64,000 nucleotides of DNA from Acidobacteriota bacterium. GTDB lineage: Bacteria; Acidobacteriota; JAAYUB01. Position 1 is the stretch's first letter; each line of letters opens with the position of its first letter. Below the pieces are notes generated by a model. The model was not told the origin of the DNA. It saw only the letters and a program-made list of their open reading frames with translations, and did not search any database. The stretch is taken from contig JAAYUB010000021.1 in assembly GCA_012517875.1 (NCBI GenBank), positions 1-64,000 on the forward strand, read 5' to 3'. Made by a program: the position numbers and the translations under genes. This document shows, piece after piece, positions 1 through 8,517 of this stretch.

Positions 1-2
1 CG

Positions 3-1331
<1,329 letters not shown>

Positions 1332-1380
1332 CCTGGCGCAGGGGGGCGCATTGCCCCCGGTTCCTGTCGTATATCCGCCG

Positions 1381-1409
1381 AAGGCCGCCTGCGACGCAGG
1401 CGGCCTTTT
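1381..1409 (+). terminator. Rho-independent terminator after the HtrA gene
   Basis: A perfect 12-bp stem (1381-1392 with 1396-1407) closes a 3-base loop GAC and runs into TTTT at 1406-1409, about 50 bases after the HtrA stop codon. The inner 23 bases (1383-1405) also belong to the palindrome family described under repeats. Confidence 0.8.
1383..1405. repeat. 23-bp palindromic repeat, copy 1
   Basis: Form GGCCGC-CTG-CGACG-CAG-GCGGCC. Two further 23-bp elements with the same frame but a different, compensating N3 pair occur at 6733-6755 and 56307-56329. In this copy the palindrome doubles as the stem of a terminator. Confidence 0.6.
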
Positions 1410-1464
1410 GGCCATTGGCCGAATCACCGCCGGCACACCGCTGCCGGTGGTGGCTAAAAACTCG

Positions 1465-1493
1465 TTGTGTTGCCGTGATGCATCGATCATAAT
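1465..1493 (+). promoter_or_regulatory. Putative sigma70 promoter of the first FGE-like gene
   Basis: TTGTGT (1465-1470), a 17-base spacer, then CATAAT (1488-1493). A 31-base block starting here (1465-1495) matches 23 of 31 positions of a block at 4211-4241 upstream of the paralogous gene, with the hexamers being the conserved parts. The implied 5' leader is about 180 bases. Confidence 0.6.
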
Positions 1494-1677
1494 TACAATA
1501 CTTTTGAAATTGACGATGGAACCGCCGATGGCGTGCTTGCTGACCCCTTGTCCGCCAAGGCGCGTGAGCCGACTGCATGCGAAAACCATTAGCGACCGGT
1601 TGCTTTGCCAGAGCGCCCCAGCGAGAGCCGGGCGCCTTCGATTATCGTGAATATTGCCTTCTTGCGGGAGGTGTCTG

Positions 1678-3972
1678 ATGTCGAATCAGCGTTTCATTTG
1701 TCGTTCCGGTTATTGGTCGTGCTGCGCCCGGCTGGCCGGGCTGGCGGTCCTGCTGGTCCTGCTGGCCGGCGCCGCCGCCGCCGGCACCGACGTCTGGGCC
1801 GGCCACGTCACCGCCGCGGACGGCTGGAAGACCAGCATCTCGATGTTTAATCCCACCTACAACAACCCGTTCGGCATCCAGTACACGCTGCACAAATATG
1901 GTCCTGACGGGAGCCACCTGGGTTCGGAAACCGGCACCGTCGAGTACGGTTCCGGTTGGGTCACCATCCCGCCCGAAACCCTGAACTACGAGGGTTCGGC
2001 CCAGATCGTCTCGGATGACAACCTGGTGGTCAAACTGGCGTACCAGTTCGGCGACACGCCCAGCGTCTGCGAGTTCTACCTCAAGAGTGGCGTGCAGGAT
2101 AAATGGATCCTGCCCAACTCGGTGCGGCCGTGGATGGACTGGACGGGGCTGGCGGTGCTCAACACGGGCTTCGCACCCGTCGACATCACGGTGGAGGCGC
2201 ACAAGGACGGAGTGCCGGTGGCGGTGATGGCGACGCCGGTGACGCTGGCGCCGCAGGCGAAGTTCGTGAGCCTGTCGGACCAGATCTGGGCGGGGATCGG
2301 GTACACCGACGCCGACACGTTCGTGGTCACGGCCAGCGCGCCGATCCAGGCGCCGCTGAGCATCACGGGGAACCACACCCAGGACCGGCACCTGTTCTTC
2401 GCCGCCCAGCCGGCCCTGCCCATTCAGGATCCGCTGGCCATCACGCCGGACGGGACGGACGTGTGGGCCAGCCACATCACGGCGGCGGCGGGGTGGCGCA
2501 CGGGGATCAGCATCTACAACCCGAGCAACGCCAACGGGCACATCGACCTGTTCCGGTACGACGAGGCGGGGGCGGACCTGGGGGCGCAGTCCGACACGGT
2601 GGCGCCGTACACGTGGCGGCGGCTGGACAGCACGTGGCTGCAGTACGAGGGCTCGGCGCACATCACGTCGAGCCGGTACCTGCTGGTGAAGCTGGAGTTC
2701 CAGTACGGCGACACGCCCAGCGCCTGCGAGTTCTACCTCACCGGCGGCCAGTACCATCGGTGGGTTCTGCCCAACGCCGTCCGTCCGTGGATGGACTGGA
2801 CGGGCCTGGCCGCCGTGAACACGGATTCAACGGTGCAGGAGCTGGTGTTCGTGTCGTACCTCGATCACCTCGCCGTCGGTTTCATGAGCACCGAGCTGAA
2901 TCCGCAGGCCAAGCTGGTCCGCCTGACGAACGGCATCTGGCCCGACATCGGCTACCCGGACCTGGACACCGCCAGCATCTCCAGCACCTCGATCTGGAAT
3001 GGCCGGCTGATCGCCGCCCCCATCAGCATCACCGGCAACACCGCCCAGGACCGGCATCTGTTCTTCGCCGCTCAACCCATACCGCCCAATGAATCAGGGG
3101 AAACGGTCTGGAACGACGACATCGTGGGCCTCCTGAATTACGGCCGCCACGATTCCTTCGAACAGGGTTCACTGTCAGGCGAACCGTGCCGGGGCACGGA
3201 CGAAACCCCGTTCACTCATGCGATCGGCCGGAACTTCGCCGTCATGGTATACGAAGTGACCCGGGGGATGTGGGCGGCGCTCCGAGCCGTGCAGCCCTCC
3301 CTGCCGGCGGACCCCAGCCACTTGTGGGGCGGCGACACCGCCGACCAACCCGTCCAGCGCGTCACGTGGCACGAGGCGGTGCTGTTCGCCAATTTGCTCT
3401 CGGCGCACCGGAACCTGCGGCCCTGCTATTACACGGACGCGGCCTTCACCGTCCCTGTGACTGTGGCCAATTACACCGCCGGACCTTTCTTCTGCGATTT
3501 CGGCGCACCCGGTTTCCGGCTGCCCACCGAGGGTGAATGGGAGTACGTGTGCCGGGGCGGCTCCGACACCAACCCATTCCCCAACCAACCGTATTTCATG
3601 GAGGACAATTATTCGGCGGCGAACTGCGGCGTGGCGTCCACGGCCGGCATGTATCCGACTCTGGAAACGCTGGCCTGGTTCACGGCCAATTCCGGAGGCC
3701 GGACCGCCCCCGTGGGATCCACCATCGTGAACCCCTGGGGCCAGACCGACATGCTGGGCAACGTCTGGGAATGGTGCTGGGACTGGTACGCGGCCTATCC
3801 CGCGGGGGCCGTGACCGACTATGCGGGTCCGGGTTCGGGGACGCAGCGGGTGGTGCGCGGCGGAGCCTGGGACCGCGACGCGCAGCACTGCCGCGCCACC
3901 AACCGGGAATCCTTCGGCCCGGACGCGCGCCTCAACTCGGTGGGCTTCCGCCTCGTGCGGACGTATCCATAA
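1678..3972 (+). CDS. Secreted protein with two N-terminal repeats and a C-terminal FGE/SUMF1-like domain; active-site Cys pair incomplete
   Basis: 764 residues. The ATG at 1678 is chosen because GGGAGGTG (1666-1673) sits directly upstream; it gives a clean signal peptide (hydrophobic run LAGLAVLLVLLAGAAAA, cleavage near residue 36). Two tandem ~240-residue repeats follow (about 37-260 and 261-480). Each holds a YEGSAxI...QxGDTPSxCEFYL segment and a RPWMDWTGLA...SITGN-xQDRHLFFAAQP segment; I do not recognise this module. Residues ~490-764 are an FGE-sulfatase (SUMF1) fold: GFRLPTEGEWEY, DMLGNVWEWCWDW, RVVRGGAWD and final GFRLVR. In true FGE the active site is Cys-x4-Cys after GG-x-W; here it reads RDAQHC, so the first Cys is Arg (codon 3874-3876). 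It is therefore probably not an oxidising FGE but a surface or binding protein. It is tandem with a paralogue at 4442. Confidence 0.85.
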   Translation: MSNQRFICRSGYWSCCARLAGLAVLLVLLAGAAAAGTDVWAGHVTAADGWKTSISMFNPTYNNPFGIQYTLHKYGPDGSHLGSETGTVEYGSGWVTIPPETLNYEGSAQIVSDDNLVVKLAYQFGDTPSVCEFYLKSGVQDKWILPNSVRPWMDWTGLAVLNTGFAPVDITVEAHKDGVPVAVMATPVTLAPQAKFVSLSDQIWAGIGYTDADTFVVTASAPIQAPLSITGNHTQDRHLFFAAQPALPIQDPLAITPDGTDVWASHITAAAGWRTGISIYNPSNANGHIDLFRYDEAGADLGAQSDTVAPYTWRRLDSTWLQYEGSAHITSSRYLLVKLEFQYGDTPSACEFYLTGGQYHRWVLPNAVRPWMDWTGLAAVNTDSTVQELVFVSYLDHLAVGFMSTELNPQAKLVRLTNGIWPDIGYPDLDTASISSTSIWNGRLIAAPISITGNTAQDRHLFFAAQPIPPNESGETVWNDDIVGLLNYGRHDSFEQGSLSGEPCRGTDETPFTHAIGRNFAVMVYEVTRGMWAALRAVQPSLPADPSHLWGGDTADQPVQRVTWHEAVLFANLLSAHRNLRPCYYTDAAFTVPVTVANYTAGPFFCDFGAPGFRLPTEGEWEYVCRGGSDTNPFPNQPYFMEDNYSAANCGVASTAGMYPTLETLAWFTANSGGRTAPVGSTIVNPWGQTDMLGNVWEWCWDWYAAYPAGAVTDYAGPGSGTQRVVRGGAWDRDAQHCRATNRESFGPDARLNSVGFRLVRTYP

Positions 3973-4441
3973 CGATCGGATCGCCGGCCGGCTTCGGCGC
4001 GGGAGGCCAGGAGGATCGCCGGGCTCCCTGCGAATAGAGACGGAGCTGTTCGAACCTCCGGACAGGTTTCTGGAAGAGTCGCCCCTTTACGCCCGGCGTT
4101 GCTGTCTGCAAAGCCTTTCTTCCGCAATACCTCCCGCCCAGGGCTTGACCCAGCCAGCGTGGTCGCCACTCCGACTGGTTTGGCTGGAACCATACGACAT
4201 CACAAATTTATTGTGTTGATATGATACATGTGTGATAATTAGCGAAATAATCCGAGTGATCTGCTCAGTCTCTCTGTTGGTGGAATGGCATCTCGGCCCG
4301 TCGGTCAATCCGACGCACGCATCGCATTGCGGGCGCCGGCAGGAGTCATGGGACTACGAACACGCACGCCACCCGCCCGGGAACGCAACAGAAATTGGAC
4401 ACTTCCGATAACCCTTACAACTGTATGGTCAGGGGAGGTGC
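3973..4441. other. 469-base intergenic region between the two FGE-like genes
   Basis: No convincing gene on either strand. It contains GC-rich inverted segments after the first gene but no T-tract terminator, and a promoter-like element at 4211-4239. The rest would be a ~200-base 5' leader ending in the ribosome-binding site AGGGGAGGTG (4431-4440). Confidence 0.55.
4211..4239 (+). promoter_or_regulatory. Putative sigma70 promoter of the second FGE-like gene
   Basis: TTGTGT (4211-4216), a 17-base spacer and GATAAT (4234-4239), with an extended -10 TG at 4231-4232. It lies in an AT-rich patch and aligns without gaps to the element at 1465-1495 upstream of the paralogue (23 of 31 identical). 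Confidence 0.65.
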
Positions 4442-6724
4442 ATGATGTTGCATCGAACTGTCATCCAACGATCAGGTCATGGGCTGCGCCGCACCCGGCT
4501 GATCGGGCTGACGGTGCTGCTGGTCCTGCTGGCCGGCTCGGCCGTCGCCGGCACCTTCGTCAGCGCCGCCCACGTCACCGCCGCGGCCGGCTGGAAGACC
4601 AGCATCATGGTGTATGCCCGGACTTGGTTCGAGTTCGAGGATCAAAATTTCACGATTCTGAAATACAGTCCCACCGGCGCGCCGCTCGGCCAGGTGCCGG
4701 GCGTGGTCCACGGAGATTCGTGGTGCACGATCCCGCCCGAGGAGTTGAACTACGAGGGCTCGGCCGCAATCGTCTCGGACGACAACCTGGTGGTCAAGGT
4801 GGCCTACCAGTTCGGCGACACGCCCAGCGTGTGCGAGTTTTACCTCAAGGGCGGCGTGCAGAACCAATGGATCCTGCCCAACTCGGTGCGGCCGTGGATG
4901 GACTGGACGGGACTGGCGGTGCTCAACACGGGCTTTGCGCCCGTCGACATCACGGTGGAGGCGCACAAGGACGGCGTGCCGGTGGCGGTGATGGCGACGC
5001 CGGTGACGCTGGCGCCGCAGGCGAAGTTCGTGAGTCTGTCGGACCAGATCTGGGCGGGGATCGGGTACACCGACGCCGACACGTTCGTGGTCACCGCCAG
5101 CGCGCCGATCCAGGCGCCGCTGAGCATCACGGGGAACCACGCCCAGGACCGGCACCTGTTCTTCGCCGCCCAGCCGGCCCTGCCCATCCAGGACCCGCTG
5201 GCCATCACGCCGGCGGGGACGGACGTGTGGGCCAGCCACATCACGGCGGCCGCCGGTTGGCGCACGGGGATCAGCATCTACAACCCGAGCAACGCCAACG
5301 GGCACATCGACCTGTACCGGTACGACGAGGCGGGGGCGGACCTGGGGGCGCAGTCCGACACGGTGGCGCCGTACACGTGGCGGCGGCTGGACAGCACGTG
5401 GCTGCAGTACGAGGGTTCGGCGCACATCACATCGAGCCGGTACCTGCTGGTGAAGCTGGAGTTCCAGTACGGCGACACGCCCAGCGCCTGCGAGTTCTAC
5501 CTGACCGGTGACCGGCATTGGCTGTGGCTCCTGCCGAACACCGTCCGGCCGTGGATGGACTGGACCGGCCTGGCGGCCGTCAATCATGACACGGTGGTCG
5601 CTGAGTTCGACTTCTGGGCGGCTCTGGGCCAAAGCTGGCTGGGCTTCAGGAAGGTTCCTCTGGACCCACACGCCAAATACGTCCGCCTGACGGACGGCAT
5701 CTGGACCAACATCGAATACCCGGAACTGGACACCATCGTAGCCGAAGGCGTTCCATTGAGTCCGGCGCCCATCAGCATCACGGGCAACACCGCCCAGGAC
5801 CGGCACCTGTTCTTCGCCGCCCAGCCCCTGCCCCAGAACCGGTCGGGTGAATTGGTCTGGGTCGATGACATCGTGGGCTGGATGCTGTACATACGGCACG
5901 GCGAGTTCACCCAGGGATCGCCGGCGGACGCGCCGTGCCGGGAGACGAACGAGAACCAGTTCGCCCACACCATCAGCCGGAACTTCGTGACGATGCAATC
6001 TGAAGTGACCCGGGGGATGTGGGCGGCCCTCCAAGCCGTGCAGCCGTCCCTGCCGGCGGATCCCAGCCAGCTTTTCGGCGGCGACACCGAGGATCATCCC
6101 GTCCAGCGGATTGCGTGGCAGGAGGCGTTGCTGTTCGCCAACCTGCTGTCGGCGCATCGCAACCTGAAGCCCTGCTATTACAAGGACGCGGCCTTCACGG
6201 TGCCGGTGACGGCGGCCAACTACACGTCGGGATCGTTCTATTGCGATTTCGGCGCCCCCGGCTTTCGGCTGCCCACCGAAGGGGAGTGGGAGTTCATGTG
6301 CCGGGGAGGGGACCAGAACAATCCGTTTCCCAATAACCTCGGTTGGGAGGAACACGACTACACAACGGCAAACTGCGGACTTGTCTCGACCTCTGGAATG
6401 TACCATGTCCTGGAATCACTGGCTTGGTTCGGAGCGAATTGCAGTCGACCACAAAAGGCGGGCACGAAAACGGTTGCGAATGTTTTTGGCCAGGAGGACA
6501 TGCTTGGGAACGTCTGGGAGTGGTGCTGGGACTGGTACGCCGCCTACCCCACGGTCGCCATGACCGACTATGCGGGCCCGGATTCGGGGGTCCGTCGGGT
6601 TCTGCGCGGCGGGGCTTGGGACTGCAACGCCCGGTACTGCCGCGCGGCCAATCGGGAGTCCCACGATGTGCTTCTGGTCAGCTTACCCACCATCGGCTTC
6701 CGCCTCGTGCGGACGTACCCGTAA
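4442..6724 (+). CDS. Secreted protein with two N-terminal repeats and a C-terminal FGE/SUMF1-like domain; Cys-x4-Cys retained
   Basis: 760 residues, a paralogue of the gene at 1678 in the same order: signal peptide (LIGLTVLLVLLAGSAVA), two ~240-residue repeats, FGE-sulfatase domain. The start is ATG 4442 or the adjacent ATG 4445; the ribosome-binding site AGGGGAGGTG ends at 4440, so 4445 has the better spacing. The FGE part shows GFRLPTEGEWEF, DMLGNVWEWCWDW, RVLRGGAWD and GFRLVR. Unlike the neighbour it keeps CNARYC (codons 6623-6640), the Cys-x4-Cys pair that binds copper and oxidises cysteine in characterised FGE enzymes. No sulfatase gene is visible in the window, so a substrate cannot be named, and many bacterial proteins with this fold are not FGEs. 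Bases 4871-5507 are about 97% identical to 2107-2743 of the first gene, whereas flanking parts have diverged. Confidence 0.85.
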   Translation: MMLHRTVIQRSGHGLRRTRLIGLTVLLVLLAGSAVAGTFVSAAHVTAAAGWKTSIMVYARTWFEFEDQNFTILKYSPTGAPLGQVPGVVHGDSWCTIPPEELNYEGSAAIVSDDNLVVKVAYQFGDTPSVCEFYLKGGVQNQWILPNSVRPWMDWTGLAVLNTGFAPVDITVEAHKDGVPVAVMATPVTLAPQAKFVSLSDQIWAGIGYTDADTFVVTASAPIQAPLSITGNHAQDRHLFFAAQPALPIQDPLAITPAGTDVWASHITAAAGWRTGISIYNPSNANGHIDLYRYDEAGADLGAQSDTVAPYTWRRLDSTWLQYEGSAHITSSRYLLVKLEFQYGDTPSACEFYLTGDRHWLWLLPNTVRPWMDWTGLAAVNHDTVVAEFDFWAALGQSWLGFRKVPLDPHAKYVRLTDGIWTNIEYPELDTIVAEGVPLSPAPISITGNTAQDRHLFFAAQPLPQNRSGELVWVDDIVGWMLYIRHGEFTQGSPADAPCRETNENQFAHTISRNFVTMQSEVTRGMWAALQAVQPSLPADPSQLFGGDTEDHPVQRIAWQEALLFANLLSAHRNLKPCYYKDAAFTVPVTAANYTSGSFYCDFGAPGFRLPTEGEWEFMCRGGDQNNPFPNNLGWEEHDYTTANCGLVSTSGMYHVLESLAWFGANCSRPQKAGTKTVANVFGQEDMLGNVWEWCWDWYAAYPTVAMTDYAGPDSGVRRVLRGGAWDCNARYCRAANRESHDVLLVSLPTIGFRLVRTYP

Positions 6725-6732
6725 CGGCCGTA

Positions 6733-6755
6733 AGCCGCATTCGACGAATGCGGCC
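6733..6755. repeat. 23-bp palindromic repeat, copy 2
   Basis: Form AGCCGC-ATT-CGACG-AAT-GCGGCC, directly after the second FGE-like gene. It has the same frame as the copies at 1383-1405 and 56307-56329. It can fold as a hairpin but has no T tract, so termination is uncertain. Confidence 0.55.
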
Positions 6756-6858
6756 AGACGGCACGAAGAAAAGAATGATGATCGCTCCAATCAACGCCGT
6801 GACGTTGAGAGGCGCCGGCTTCGGCTCCGACCGAGACAGATGATCTTCAACCGCCGGC

Positions 6859-6877
6859 GCGCGTTCATTGAACGCGC
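6859..6877. terminator. Hairpin between convergent genes
   Basis: A perfect 8-bp stem, GCGCGTTC (6859-6866) with GAACGCGC (6870-6877), around the loop ATT. It is 8 bases beyond the stop of the minus-strand regulator. No T tract follows on either strand, so it is only a possible transcription end signal. Confidence 0.4.
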
Positions 6878-6884
6878 GGTACGT

Positions 6885-8270
6885 TCACTGCTGCGGTACT
6901 TGGACCGATCCGGACGGCCGGCGAAGCGGCCGCGTAATCCCGTACCGCCGGATTTTGTTATAGAGCGTGGTCCGCTCGACGCCCAGCACCTCGGCGGCCT
7001 TCTTGATGTTCCATTTCATCAGCGGCAGCACCTTGAGCAGATGCCGTTTCTCCAGTTCCTCCAGCGACAGGGACGCCGGCAGCGTGGCCGGGTCGGTCTG
7101 AAGCGGCGGCAGGTCCATAGGCTGGATGTAGGTGGACACGGTCACCACCACCGCCCGTTCCACCGCGTTTTCCAGTTCCCGGACATTCCCGGGCCAGTGG
7201 TACTGCTGCATGAGCTGGCGGGCCGGCTCGCTGAAGTCGACGATGTTCTTGTTCATCGCCGCGCAGATTCTTCTTAAAAAATACTCGGCCGTCAGCAGAA
7301 TGTCCTCCCGCCGGTCGCGCAGGGGTGGGATGTGGATCTGGACGGCGCCGAGCAGCAGGTAGAGGTCCTCGCGGAATTCGCCGGTCCGCACCAGGGCCGC
7401 CAGGTCCGCGCTGTCGGCGGCGATGATGCGGCAGTCCACCGGAAGCTCCAGCGTGCCACCCACCCGCCGGAACATCTGCCGCTGGAGGGCCTGCACGAGT
7501 TCCCCCTGGATCCGCGCCGGCAGTGCGCTCACATGGTCCAGGAAGAGGGTGCCGCCGAAGGCGATCTCCAGCCGGCCCCGCTTCGGGTACGGGACGCCGT
7601 CCGGAGCCCCGCACTCGGAGCCGAAGAGCTCCCGTTCCGCCCGGTGTTCCGGGATCGCACTGCAACTGACCATCACCATGGGCAGGCTGCACCGGCTCGA
7701 CGCCGCGTGGATCGCGCGCGCCACCCGTTCCTTGCCGCAGCCGTTCTCGCCGGTGATGAGGACGGGAATGTCGGTGGCGGCCGCGTCCGCGATCAGGTGC
7801 CGGATTTGCTCGAACGTCGGGCTTCGGCCCAAGATATCGCCGTCTTTGCGATAAGCCTCCAGGCCGGACTTGAGATTGGCGTTCTCGTCGATCAGATTGC
7901 GGTACTTGACGAACTTGAGGGCCGCCAGCCCCACCGATTCCCGCTGCAGCGGCGGCACGATGTAGTCGAAGGCGCCCAGGCGCATGGCTTGCACGGTGGA
8001 TGCGTCAGCCACATTGCTGGTGAGCATGATCACTTCAATCGCCGGGTCCAGCAGCTTGGCCTGGCGGAGGAGTTCCAGGATGTCCATGTCCGGCAAATTG
8101 ATGGCGGCCAGGATGCAGTCGGTGTGCTCCTCCCGCAGGCGGCGCATGGCAGCCTCGCCGCTGGATTCGGCAGCGGCGTGAAAGCCGTCGGCCTTCAGCC
8201 AGCCGGTGATCAGTTCGCGGACGTTGGCGTCACTGTCCACGATGAGGACTTTGAGATGTTCCGGACGCAT
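6885..8270 (-). CDS. NtrC-family (receiver-AAA+-Fis HTH) regulator with degenerate catalytic residues
   Basis: 461 residues. ATG 8270 is chosen because GGGGAG lies 9 bases upstream on the minus strand and the receiver domain starts at once (KVLIVDSD). Domains: receiver 1-120, AAA+ 145-385, Fis-type helix-turn-helix 402-445 (AAEVLGVERTTLYNKIRRYG). Several defining residues are changed. The phosphoacceptor Asp is Ala56 (ILAAINLPD) and the conserved receiver Lys is Pro106. The sigma54-contact loop GAFTGA reads GAPDGV (221-226). The Walker B Glu is His246 (FLDHV), and the second arginine of the FRED-x3-R region is Leu306. Walker A (GENGCGKE, Lys180), Walker B Asp245 and Arg300 remain. It probably binds DNA but does not respond to phosphorylation or drive sigma54 promoters in the normal way. 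It may act as a repressor or sigma70-type regulator. It lies 247 bases downstream of nuoN on the same strand. Confidence 0.88.
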   Translation of the reverse strand: MRPEHLKVLIVDSDANVRELITGWLKADGFHAAAESSGEAAMRRLREEHTDCILAAINLPDMDILELLRQAKLLDPAIEVIMLTSNVADASTVQAMRLGAFDYIVPPLQRESVGLAALKFVKYRNLIDENANLKSGLEAYRKDGDILGRSPTFEQIRHLIADAAATDIPVLITGENGCGKERVARAIHAASSRCSLPMVMVSCSAIPEHRAERELFGSECGAPDGVPYPKRGRLEIAFGGTLFLDHVSALPARIQGELVQALQRQMFRRVGGTLELPVDCRIIAADSADLAALVRTGEFREDLYLLLGAVQIHIPPLRDRREDILLTAEYFLRRICAAMNKNIVDFSEPARQLMQQYHWPGNVRELENAVERAVVVTVSTYIQPMDLPPLQTDPATLPASLSLEELEKRHLLKVLPLMKWNIKKAAEVLGVERTTLYNKIRRYGITRPLRRPSGSVQVPQQ

Positions 8271-8517
8271 GGCGGTAAACTCCCCGAGTGTCGTTGTGGT
8301 TGTGGGTGGATCATCGGTCCGAAATCCCGGTGGACGTCGCTCCGTCTCTCGTCCCCGGGCATGCATCCGACGAATCGTTTCGGGCTCGCCGGCGGAGCCG
8401 CTCTCTCAACCACATCGGAGTATGGCAAAAATGGAGTAAGAAATCAAAACACTTTCAGACTAGTGTGCAAAATGCCTGCAAACAATGTTGGCTTTTGCCA
8501 TAAAAAAGCTGCAACCG

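Larger units (their letters stand above)
1332..1677. other. 346-base intergenic region with terminator and promoter
   Basis: No credible gene. It holds the HtrA terminator (1381-1409) and a promoter-like element (1465-1493). The remaining ~180 bases would form a long 5' leader for the first FGE-like gene. I see no riboswitch fold in it. Confidence 0.6.

Noticed and set aside
4472-6406. Minus-strand open frame of ~640 codons across the second FGE-like gene
   Set aside because: Antisense shadow of a gene with a clear signal peptide and FGE motifs; the same shadow recurs opposite the paralogue because the DNA is repeated.
8271-8517. Sigma54 (-24/-12) promoter for the NtrC-like gene
   Set aside because: TGGC and TGC elements occur but not with the required spacing.
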